From Ideonella sp. (lineage in GTDB: Bacteria; Pseudomonadota; Gammaproteobacteria; Burkholderiales; Burkholderiaceae_C), in NCBI RefSeq assembly GCF_016702655.1, contig NZ_JADJDO010000002.1, positions 372,001-436,000 of the forward strand: a DNA stretch of 64,000 bases, given 5' to 3'. The first letter of the stretch is position 1, and each line of letters begins with the position of its first letter. The notes beneath the pieces were generated by a model. It was not told the DNA's origin, did no database searches, and saw only the letters and a list, made by a program, of their open reading frames with translations. The position numbers and the translations under genes are program-made. Positions 14,591-22,224 of the stretch are shown one piece after another.

Positions 14591-14723
14591 GATGTGCATG
14601 TTCGGCCCTGTCATCGGCACTCGGACGGCCACTGTCGACCACGAAGACACCGATCGGAGCTTCGGCTGGCGGGCCTGTCGGACTCGTAGCCAAGAGAAAA
14701 GTGCGCTTGAACGGCCTATCCTC
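14591..14723 (+). mobile_element. IS91-family element terminus, copy C
   Basis: This is the third 133-bp copy ('gatgtgcatgttcggccctg' to 'gaacggcctatcctc'), gap-free against copies A and B but more diverged. It abuts the broken enoyl-CoA hydratase gene at the exact base where copies A and B also lose similarity. That junction defines the true end of the element. Confidence 0.75.
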
Positions 14724-15092
14724 AGTTGGCACCTGCTCCGGCTGCAACGCCACTCACCGCAGCGATCACCGCACCGGCATGCTGCGAACGCGCAACGCCA
14801 GCGGGACATAGCAGCGCTCGATCAGGTCGCCGATGTCGGGCTGGCACGCACCGGCCTTCAGGTTCAGCGCCGCCGCGGGGTCCGAAAGGCCACGCCCGGC
14901 GCTGAAAGCCCTGCCGGCGCCGGCGATGACGACACAGCGCACGCCCGCATCGGCCGCCGCGGCGTCGGGCGCGGCCAGCAGTTCGGCGTGCATTGCCGTC
15001 GTGAAGCTGTCGAGCGCCTGCGGGCGATTCAGGGTCACAGTGCGCACGGCGGCGGTCTGGGCGACGAGGACGAGCCCCTCGGCTTCGGTCAT
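14724..15092 (-). pseudogene. Truncated enoyl-CoA hydratase/isomerase (PaaG-like)
   Basis: The N-terminal half of a crotonase reads 'VRTVTLNRPQALDSFTTAMH', 'VRCVVIAGAGRAFSAGRGLS' (oxyanion-hole segment) and 'DIGDLIERCYVPLALRVRSM'. The combination resembles PaaG, the ring epoxide isomerase of phenylacetyl-CoA degradation. A frameshift near 14775 ends the open frame (stop at 14766). In the next frame 'AVIAAVSGVAAGAGAN' continues to the junction with the IS91 terminus at 14724. The second half, with the catalytic acid, is lost. The start at 15092 is a plain ATG. Confidence 0.75.
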
Positions 15093-15146
15093 GGCGGCGG
15101 CGCCCCTGCTGGCGGTACCTGGAGGCCGATCAGAAATTCTGCCGAC

Positions 15147-15156
15147 CGACCGGTCG
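15147..15156. promoter_or_regulatory. CGACCGGTCG palindrome upstream of the broken enoyl-CoA hydratase
   Basis: A perfect 10-bp palindrome in the context gaccgaCCGGTCgaat lies 55 bp upstream of the truncated gene. Palindromes of the ACCGACCGGTCGGT type are, as I recall, targets of TetR regulators such as PaaR in Burkholderiales. It may be a relic of paa control. No regulator gene is adjacent. Confidence 0.35.
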
Positions 15157-15254
15157 AATCAGTCCAGGCTGGCCAGCAGCTATTTGCAAGCCACGATTGA
15201 CCCGGGCACCCGCTGATCGCGACTTGCGCACCCCGAGCCGGGCACGAAGCTGCC

Positions 15255-15400
15255 GGGTTGCGGCGCAGGCCGGCAACGGGGGGCGGCGATGACCTTGAGC
15301 GCGCCGTAGTTGGGGCAGCGATCCAGGTCGAGCTCAAAGCGAGGTTTCAGCGCGGCAAGAAGACGCGGTCCCGCGCCGTCCGTCGAACCGGGCGGGTCCA
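15255..15400 (-). pseudogene. IS91-family transposase C-terminal remnant
   Basis: The minus-strand translation reads 'GPRLLAALKPRFELDLDRCP' followed by 'NYGALKVIAAP'. This corresponds to the late 'LDxxRCPxCGxxLKVIAA' zinc-knuckle region of IS91-type transposases, here with one Cys replaced by Tyr. It is oriented opposite to the other IS91 pieces in this part of the island. Confidence 0.65.
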
Positions 15401-15408
15401 GGCAGACA

Positions 15409-15437
15409 TGTACTCGAGTCGTGTCGCAACTGAACAC
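15409..15437 (+). repeat. 29-bp motif shared with 9251-9279
   Basis: TGTACTCGAGTCGTGTCGCA and its continuation match the small insertion inside the IS91 fragment at 9251. Twenty-one of the first 26 bases are identical and the five differences are all transitions. It is not part of the transposase coding sequence and may be the end of a second, otherwise lost element. Confidence 0.5.
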
Positions 15438-15610
15438 GCACTTGAGCAGTCAGGACCAACTCGGCTGCGCTGGGCGGTGGCGCGCGCAGTTCGCCTCGCA
15501 CCTAAAGGATTCATGAGTTGAGCCTTGTCAACGCACGAGCCGACTTGAAGCGAAGAATCCCCTTGTTCGGCCGACCCGCGTTGCGGCCAGAGGTCTTGGA
15601 GATGCTGGTC

Positions 15611-16651
15611 ATGAATTCGACAACGATGCGCTCTTCGAAATGGATGGGGACTCTGTCCTGCATGTGGTTGTGGTGCGCCGCAGTCCTACTCATGTCGTTG
15701 CAGGGCTGTGCCATCAATCGGGAGAGCGCATCGGTCGCAGCCGACACCGACATCACAAAGCTGAAGACCATCCATGTCGTCAGATCCGAACAGGACGATC
15801 GGGCTGTCTACATCACCATCGCCGAGCAGCTCCGCCAGTTGGGCTATGCCGTATCGACGGGATCCGCATCGCCAATACCGCCGAACACCGACGCGGCGCT
15901 CAGCTATCAGGCCCAGTGGCAGTGGGACATCACGATGTACCTGCTCGATCTGAGGGTGACGCTGCGCAACCCTTCGACCGATGCCTTGTTGGGCACCGCC
16001 GCCTCGTACCACACCTCCATGACGCGCAAGTCGACCGAAGAGATGGTGTCCGAGGTACTTTCCAATCTTCGAGGCAACAAGGCTGCCGCGGTGGCTGCGA
16101 GCACCGGGCCCGGCAACGCCCGAGTGCAGATCAAGCCCTATGTCGCGTTGCCCAGTGAACGCGCGCGCGCCTCTTCACCGCGCAGCAGTGTGCGGGTTGG
16201 CCCGATCCGCGACGTCAGGCGTGACTCGGTTGGCACGCTGATCGGCGAGCGCACGACCCTCGGCGGCATTTCGCTCGGAATGATAGAGATGCAGCCGCCG
16301 CCCGCCGAGGCCTTGAGCCGTGTCTTGGAGGCCGAGTTGACTTCCTCCGGGTTCGTTATCACCACCGATGACAAATCTGCGAACGTCGACGGGCGAATGA
16401 CGAAGTTCCTGCTGACGACGCCGGCGACCGCCTTGTATTGGGACATCAATGGCGTGGTCGAACTCGAACTCATCGCGCAAGGACGCGATGGGCGCAAACA
16501 TGAAGTCCGGCTTGTGGCCAATTGCACGGACCGCACGTTCGCGTATCCGAGCAATGACTTGATCGGTGGCGTCGTGACGGCCTGCCTGACGGAGATTGGA
16601 GCCAAGCTGCGCAAGGACAATGCGCTCGCCAGCGTTCTTGAAGCACCTTGA
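15611..16651 (+). CDS. Putative lipoprotein, YajG-like C-terminal domain
   Basis: The 346-residue product starts at ATG 15611 with GGAG nine bases upstream. The signal peptide (MRSSKWMGTLSCMWLW...) ends in lipobox LQGC. Residues ~45-170 form a domain with 'ITIAEQLRQLGYAVSTGSAS', as in small lipoproteins that bind periplasmic partners. Residues ~185-340 contain 'VRVGPIRDVRRDSVGTLIGE', 'VLEAELTSSGFVI' and 'VVTACLTEIGAKLRKDN', resembling the YajG family of outer-membrane lipoproteins of unknown role. No operon partner is visible: IS91 fragments lie on both sides. Family assignment is from memory and moderate. Confidence 0.6.
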   Translation: MNSTTMRSSKWMGTLSCMWLWCAAVLLMSLQGCAINRESASVAADTDITKLKTIHVVRSEQDDRAVYITIAEQLRQLGYAVSTGSASPIPPNTDAALSYQAQWQWDITMYLLDLRVTLRNPSTDALLGTAASYHTSMTRKSTEEMVSEVLSNLRGNKAAAVAASTGPGNARVQIKPYVALPSERARASSPRSSVRVGPIRDVRRDSVGTLIGERTTLGGISLGMIEMQPPPAEALSRVLEAELTSSGFVITTDDKSANVDGRMTKFLLTTPATALYWDINGVVELELIAQGRDGRKHEVRLVANCTDRTFAYPSNDLIGGVVTACLTEIGAKLRKDNALASVLEAP

Positions 16652-16664
16652 CCTGCGCTTTCGG

Positions 16665-16775
16665 GTGGTGCCACAGGCCGCGCGCCGCACGCACGATCGG
16701 CAGAGCCCGCGCCGCCTGCAACTGAAGGCGACGAACTTGGCGGCCGCGTGCTCAGTAGCGCAGACGACCTTTCCG
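16665..16775 (-). pseudogene. IS91-family transposase N-terminal zinc-domain remnant
   Basis: The minus-strand frame reads 'KFVAFSCRRRGLCRSCVRRA', the counterpart of 'DKLVAFSCKRRGFCPSCGAR' in intact IS91 transposases. It lies about 20 bp upstream of the duplicated uvrA end and faces away from it. Confidence 0.6.
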
Positions 16776-16795
16776 CCGCGCGGGTCAGCCACGTC

Positions 16796-17054
<259 letters not shown>

Positions 17055-17322
17055 TAGGCCGGTTGAGCAGGAGTCTGCTATCAGAAGGCAGGCGGAGCCA
17101 GGCGCCCACTGGCAAACTCCCCTCGGGCGCCGGGCTTCCGGCCTCCACCCGGCCGCGACAAGTGGCTTTGGAACTGCCTGTTCCCGCATTCCCAAGATGC
17201 GCGCGTGACGAACGCGCTGCACGGACCGTTTCAGCCCCGTGCGGATGCGGGAGGGCTATGATGAAATACTGAGCGTCGGGTGCCAGGGCTATTTTCGTCG
17301 GCTTCGTCAGGGAGGATGCCTC

Positions 17323-18471
17323 TTGAACCATCGCCAAAGTTCCGGTGCATACGCTGCCGGCCTCTTGCTGCTCTTGTCGGGAACGGTCGCCGCGCAGCAG
17401 GCCACCGCCTATCAGATCGACCGCGCTCACTCCGGCACAACAACCATGGCGCTGCAGCTGCCGCTGACGCAGCGCTGGCGCGTGCAGCTACCGGGATCGG
17501 CCTCGTATCCGCTGATCGCCAACGGCCGTGTGTTCGTGCTGTCGGCTGGTTTGAAGGGAGGCTACGGCACGCAGCTCTTCGTGCTCGATGGGGCCAGCGG
17601 CAACAGGTTGTGGGTGAAGGGGGTCGCAGGGACCTATTTCTGGGCTGGCCACACCATCGGCGACGGCCGCGTCTATGTCGTCAATTTCGACGGCAAGCTG
17701 AAGGCGTGGGACGAAGCGACGGGCGCCCTCTTGTGGGCTAAGCAACTGCCCGGCCAATATGCCTTCAGCGCGCCGCCGACGTTTTCGAACGGGGTTGTCT
17801 ACGTGGGCGGCGCGGGTTCCGGCGGCACGCTGTACGCCGTCGATGCGGCAACCGGCAAGTTGAACTGGACAGCCAGCCCGGGGAGCGGCGACATGAGTTC
17901 GCCTGCCGTCTCGGACACCGCGGTCTACGTCTCGTACGCCTGCAACAACACCTATGCTTTCGACGCGGCCTCGGGTGCATCGCTGTGGACGCACTATGGC
18001 GGCTGTTCAGGAGGCGGTGGCAAGACCGCGGCTTTGTCCGAAGGGCACTTCCTGCTGGCGCGCGATCCGATCGAGGGCAACCTGGCCTTTGACCCGGTGA
18101 CCGGCGCGAAGCGCGGCACGTTCAAGGCCGGCCCCATCCCCGCCGTCAAGGGAAGCGTCACCTACGCGGTCAGCCAGGGCACCCTCTTCGCGCGCGATCG
18201 CAGCACGGGAATCAACCTGTGGAAGTTCGCCCTCGGCTCGCTGACCAGCGCGCCGATCGTCGTTGGCAACTTCGTCCTGGTCGGCGACGGCTCGGGCAAG
18301 CTGTACGCGCGCGACATCGCCACGGGCGCACGGCTCTGGAGTGCCAATGTCGGCGTGCCCATCCCCGCACCTGACGAGCAGAACGTTTCGCAACCCTTGA
18401 CCGGGCTGGCCGCCGGCGAGGGTCTGATCGTCGTACCGGCCGGCAATGTGGTCACGGCGTTCGGGAACTGA
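17323..18471 (+). CDS. Secreted PQQ-repeat beta-propeller protein
   Basis: The 382-residue product probably starts at TTG 17323. GGAGG (17311-17315) is spaced 7 nt from it and a signal peptide (AAGLLLLLSGTVAAQQ) follows at once. At least six PQQ-like repeats are visible, with the pattern xVYVxxxDGxLxAWDxATGxLLW: 'KLKAWDEATGALLWAKQL', 'TLYAVDAATGKLNWTAS', 'NTYAFDAASGASLWTHY' and 'KLYARDIATGARLWSANV'. Such propellers occur in PQQ dehydrogenases and in BamB-type scaffolds. There is no cytochrome domain and no BamB lipobox, so it is likely a periplasmic binding or scaffold propeller of unknown role. It is the first intact gene right of the IS91 island. Confidence 0.8.
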   Translation: MNHRQSSGAYAAGLLLLLSGTVAAQQATAYQIDRAHSGTTTMALQLPLTQRWRVQLPGSASYPLIANGRVFVLSAGLKGGYGTQLFVLDGASGNRLWVKGVAGTYFWAGHTIGDGRVYVVNFDGKLKAWDEATGALLWAKQLPGQYAFSAPPTFSNGVVYVGGAGSGGTLYAVDAATGKLNWTASPGSGDMSSPAVSDTAVYVSYACNNTYAFDAASGASLWTHYGGCSGGGGKTAALSEGHFLLARDPIEGNLAFDPVTGAKRGTFKAGPIPAVKGSVTYAVSQGTLFARDRSTGINLWKFALGSLTSAPIVVGNFVLVGDGSGKLYARDIATGARLWSANVGVPIPAPDEQNVSQPLTGLAAGEGLIVVPAGNVVTAFGN

Positions 18472-18538
18472 TCGACTCCGGATTCGGCGCGGCTGGCGCA
18501 TGCGGCGCGAGTCGCGGTTTCTCGGCGCCGCGCCGGCG

Positions 18539-18736
18539 CTAGTCGCGCGGCAACCGCTTCATCAATGCCGCACTCGTCAGCAGCTCGAGCTGCGCCTCGA
18601 GGCGGATCACGCGCTCGGTCAGGTTCTCGATCTTGGCCTGCTGCGACTTGAGCGCATCGCTCTGGCGCGCGACGCGGTCTTCGAGCTTGATCATCGAGGT
18701 GAGGGCGCCCCAGACGCGCTCGGTGACGCCCATCAT
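18539..18736 (-). CDS. Small coiled-coil protein coupled to an RHH-like gene
   Basis: The 65 residues are 'MMGVTERVWGALTSMIKLED' followed by a heptad-rich helix (KSQQAKIENLTERVIRLEAQ) and 'LELLTSAALMKRLPRD'. The ATG at 18736 overlaps the stop of the upstream gene (ATGA, 18733-18736), so translation is coupled. The product is too small for an enzyme and is probably a helical partner or oligomerisation unit. It was not recognised as a named family. Confidence 0.65.
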   Translation of the reverse strand: MMGVTERVWGALTSMIKLEDRVARQSDALKSQQAKIENLTERVIRLEAQLELLTSAALMKRLPRD

Positions 18737-19038
18737 GCGGCCTTGCGCAGCTTCGCGGCGCCGGCAGCCGCCTTGCGCTCGAGCGCCGCGATGCGGCGGT
18801 TGCTCGCGTCGATGAACGCGAGCGCGTCGTCGATGGTCGCCGTCGCACGGTCGGCGGCGGCCCTGGCGCTGTCGGCGAGGAGGCCGAGCTCCTCGTCGGC
18901 CGCGGCGGATTCGTAGGCCACTGCGCCGCGGCGCATCAGCTCCGAGATCGGCAGGCCGAGCTTCTTCGCCTTGGCGACGATGGCCTTCTTTTCCTGGGGC
19001 GTGGCCTGGACCACGATGCGTTCGGCGGCCTTGGTCAT
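18733..19038 (-). CDS. Ribbon-helix-helix-like small protein with coiled-coil tail
   Basis: The 101 residues start 'MTKAAERIVVQATPQEKKAI' and continue 'VAKAKKLGLPISELMRRGAV', a beta strand followed by two helices, as in Arc/MetJ/MobC-type RHH proteins. The C-terminal half is an Ala-rich helix ending in AAAGAAKLRKAA. It resembles chromosomal RHH regulators or antitoxins. The downstream coupled gene is a coiled-coil protein, not a known toxin. The short upstream region (19039-19100) has 'gtgtatgtacat', a partial palindrome (atgtacat) that could serve as an operator. Function unknown. Confidence 0.65.
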   Translation of the reverse strand: MTKAAERIVVQATPQEKKAIVAKAKKLGLPISELMRRGAVAYESAAADEELGLLADSARAAADRATATIDDALAFIDASNRRIAALERKAAAGAAKLRKAA

Positions 19039-19154
19039 GTGCGGGCTCCGCGGTCGGTGACGATGGACAGTGTATGTACATCGCCGCGCCTGTCAAGACT
19101 GACTCGCGTTGCCGCCCGACGTAGACTGGCGCCGCATTGCCCAGGAGTCGACCG

Positions 19155-21084
19155 ATGCACCTGAACTCGCCCAAGTCCACCGCGTCCAACCCGGCGCGGC
19201 CGAACAAGATCGTCAGCGCCGCCGAGGCGGTGCGCCTGATCCACGACGGCGACACGGTCGCGACGAGCGGCTTCGTCGGCATCGGCTTTGCCGAAGGCAT
19301 CGCGGTCGCGCTCGAGCAGCGCTTCCTGGCCGCGCAGGCCGAGACCGGCAGCGGCGCGCCGCGCGACCTGACGCTGGTCTATGCCGCCGGCCAGGGCGAC
19401 GGCAAGGAGCGCGGGCTCAACCACTTCGGCCACGCCGGGCTCGTCAAGCGCGTCGTCGGCGGTCACTGGGGCCTGGTGCCCAAGCTGCAGGCGCTTGCGG
19501 TGGCGGGCGAGCATCGAGGCCTACAACCTGCCGCAGGGCGTGATCTCGCACCTGTTCCGCGACATCGCCGCCGGCAAGCCGGGGACGATCAGCCGCGTCG
19601 GCCTGGGCACCTTCGTCGATCCGCGCCACGGCGGCGGCAAGATCAACGCCGCGACGCAGGAGGACCTGGTGCGCCTGATGCCGATCGACGGCGAGGACTA
19701 CCTGTTCTACAAGGCCTTCCCGATCAAGGTCGGCATCATCCGCGCGACAACGGCCGACGCCGACGGCAACCTCACCATGGAGCGCGAGGCCTTGACGCTC
19801 GAGGCCCTGGCGATCGCGATGGCGGCGCACAACAGCGGCGGGATCGTGATCGCGCAGGTCGAGCGCCTGGCCGAGCGTGGCTCGCTCAACCCGCGCCAGG
19901 TCAAGATCCCGGGCGTGCTCGTCGATTGCGTGGTCGTCGCCGAGAAGCCCGAGCACCACATGCAGACCTTCGTCACGCAGTACAGCGCGGCCTTCGCGGG
20001 CGAGATCCGGGTGCCGCTGAACACGCTCGCGCCGCTGGCGATGGGCGAGCGCAAGCTGATCGCGCGCCGCGCCGCGCTCGAGCTCAAGCGCAACGCGATC
20101 GTCAACCTCGGCATCGGCATGCCCGAAGGCGTGGCCGACGTGGCCAACGAGGAGGAGGTCATCGACCTGCTGACGCTGACCGCCGAGCCGGGCGTGATCG
20201 GCGGCATCCCGGCTTCGGGCTTGAACTTCGGCGCTGCAGTGAACACGCAGGCGATCATCGACCAGCCGAGCCAGTTCGATTTCTACGACGGCGGCGGGCT
20301 CGACGTCGCGGTGCTCGGCCTCGCGCAGGCCGACGCCGAGGGCAACCTGAACGTCAGCAAGTTCGGCCCGCGGCTGGCCGGCGCGGGCGGCTTCATCAAC
20401 ATCAGCCAGGCGGCGCGCGAGGTGGTCTTCGTCGGCACCTTCACCGCGGGCGGGCTGGTGGTGCGCGTCGAAGGCGGCAAGGTGCAGATCGCCACCGAAG
20501 GCGCGCAGCGCAAGTTCGTGCGTGCCGTCGAGCACCGCACCTTCAGCGGCGAGCGCGCCCGCGCGCGCGGCCAGCGCGTGCTCTACGTCACCGAGCGTTG
20601 CGTGTTCCGGCTGGCCGCCGCGGGCGGGATCGAGCTGATCGAGATCGCGCCCGGCATCGACCTGGAGCGCGACATCCTCGGCCAGATGGACTTCGCGCCC
20701 GCGATCAGCCCCGACTTGAAGCTGATGGACGCGCGCCTCCTTGCCGACGCGCCCATGGACCTGCGCGGCCGCATGCTCAGGCAGCCGCTCGCCGAACGCA
20801 TCGACTTCAACGAGCGCAGCCACATGCTGTTCATCAACTTCGAGGGCCTCGCGGTCGAGAGCCTGCAGGACGTCGAGGAGATCGAGAACGAAGTTGCGCG
20901 CCGCGTCGCGCCACTCGGCACGCGCGTCGACGTGGTCGTCAACTACGACCACTTCAGCATCCGCCCGGATCTGATGGACGCCTACGCGGCGATGGTCAAG
21001 CGCCTGACCGAACGCTACTACGCGCGCGTCACGCGCTACGCGGCGAGCAGTTTCGTCAAGGCGAGGCTGGAGCACATGGGGTGA
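19155..21084 (+). pseudogene. Acyl-CoA:acetate/propionate CoA-transferase (YdiF/Pct-like), single frameshift
   Basis: Start ATG 19155 has CAGGAG seven bases upstream. The first 118 codons, then the rest in the +1 frame from about 19510, together give a ~642-residue class I CoA-transferase of normal length. Markers are 'GDTVATSGFVGIGFAEGIAV', 'YAAGQGDGKERGLNHFGHAG', 'NLPQGVISHLFRDIAAGKPG', 'RKLIARRAALELKRNAIVNL' and 'TAEPGVIGGIPASGLNFGAA', the last containing the segment with the expected catalytic Glu. An extra G near 19509 breaks the frame ('LAVAG|SIEAYNL'). Because every other residue looks conserved, an assembly error is as likely as true inactivation. It would move CoA between short acyl groups and acetate or propionate. 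Confidence 0.8.
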
Positions 21085-21163
21085 AGCGCAGGCTGCGCCG
21101 GCGGGCGCTGAAGGGCGAGAATCGCGTCCGGAAGCGCTGAGCCGACCGGCATTGAAGGCCGCC

Positions 21164-21469
21164 ATGCATCCCGCACTGAACATCGACGACGCGACCCTGG
21201 CGCGCTTCTGCCGCGCGAACGGCATCGGCCGCTTGGCGCTGTTTGGCTCGCAGTTGACGGGCAGGGCCGCGCCGGACAGCGACATCGACTTGCTGGTGGA
21301 GTTTCTCCCCCAGACCCGACCGACGCTGCTCGATATGGCGCGCATCGAGATCGAACTATCGCAGGCCTTGGGCGGACGCAAGGTCGACCTGCGCACGCCG
21401 CAGGACCTGAGCCGCTACTTCCGCGACGAAGTGCTTCGAACGGCGCAGGTGCAGTATGTTGCCGGATGA
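21164..21469 (+). CDS. mntA: MntA-like nucleotidyltransferase antitoxin
   Basis: The 101-residue minimal nucleotidyltransferase has an exact GS-x10-D-x-D motif: 'FGSQLTGRAAPDSDIDLLVE'. MntA antitoxins adenylylate the partner HepT HEPN RNase on a tyrosine near its active site and so silence it. ATG 21164 is chosen; a TTG at 21152 would add four residues. The 3' end overlaps the toxin start by 14 nt, which is typical for this pair. Confidence 0.85.
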   Translation: MHPALNIDDATLARFCRANGIGRLALFGSQLTGRAAPDSDIDLLVEFLPQTRPTLLDMARIEIELSQALGGRKVDLRTPQDLSRYFRDEVLRTAQVQYVAG

Positions 21470-21795
21470 TCGGTGGCGTGTCCGTCACATGGTCGACGCC
21501 GCGGAGCAGGCGCTGGCGTTCGTGCAGGGGCGCCGGCGCGCCGATCTGGACACCGACGCGATGCTGCGTCTGGCGCTCACGCGGGCCGTCGAGCGCCGGC
21601 GAACTCCGGTTGACCGACAGGGGCCGCGCCGAAATGCCAGGCGTGCCGTGGACGCAGGTCGTCGGCATGCGCAACCGGCTGGTGCACGCCTACTTCGATA
21701 TCAATGCTGACATACTTTGGGACACGGTGTTGCTCGCATTGCCAGCGCTGGTGGCTCGGCTTCGTGGCGCGATCGGCGAGCCCGCCACGGATTGA
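21456..21795 (+). pseudogene. hepT: HepT-like HEPN toxin, frameshifted
   Basis: The N-terminal part, 'DDRWRVRHMVDAAEQALAF', and the C-terminal part, 'AEMPGVPWTQVVGMRNRLVH' with 'AYFDINADILWDTVLLALPA', match HepT toxins, including the R-x4-H-x-Y active site (RNRLVHAY). Around 21594 the two parts lie in different frames, with an extra C and a short gap where the family has 'IVGEAA'. The toxin is therefore probably inactive while mntA remains open. An assembly error would restore a full HEPN/MNT module. Confidence 0.8.
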
Positions 21796-21802
21796 CGCAC
21801 TT

Positions 21803-22224
21803 CTACCCCAAGTTCGCGCCGGCGCAGGCCAGCACATGGCCGTCGGGGTCCAGCGCATAAGCCGCGCGGTGGCCCCAACTCCGAGGCAGCAGCGGGCTCA
21901 ACTCGACCGCGCCGGCGGCGAGCGCGCGTGCGTGCATGGCTTGCGGATCGGCGACGATCAGGTACAGCTCGGCGCGCGCGATGCCCTGTGCCGCGGCTGG
22001 ATCGGGCAGCGCGTCGCCGAGCAGCGTGCGGATCGCCGAGCTCGGCATCAGGCCCAGCACCGCGCCACCCGGTAGATCGAGAGCTCCGGTGGTCAGCCGG
22101 GCTTTCCGCCGCGGCGCGGTGCCCAACGGCCAGCGAGCACCGCCGCATCTAGAATTCTGACCGCCGTGCTGCGCGCCTGGTCGGCGACGTAGAGGATGAA
22201 GTGCGCCGCCGCCGGCGTGTTCAC
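21803..22224 (-). pseudogene. Glyoxalase/VOC family protein, frameshifted
   Basis: The probable start is GTG 22224, giving 'MNTPAAAHFILYVADQARST', the first VOC strand. The rest lies in another frame: 'LPGGAVLGLMPSSAIRTLLG', 'AELYLIVADPQAMHARALAA' and 'GHRAAYALDPDGHVLACAGA'. About 40 bp between them no longer code for the expected helix. The GTG overlaps the stop of the acetyl-CoA hydrolase (GTGA, 22221-22224), so the gene was translationally coupled to it. Confidence 0.7.
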
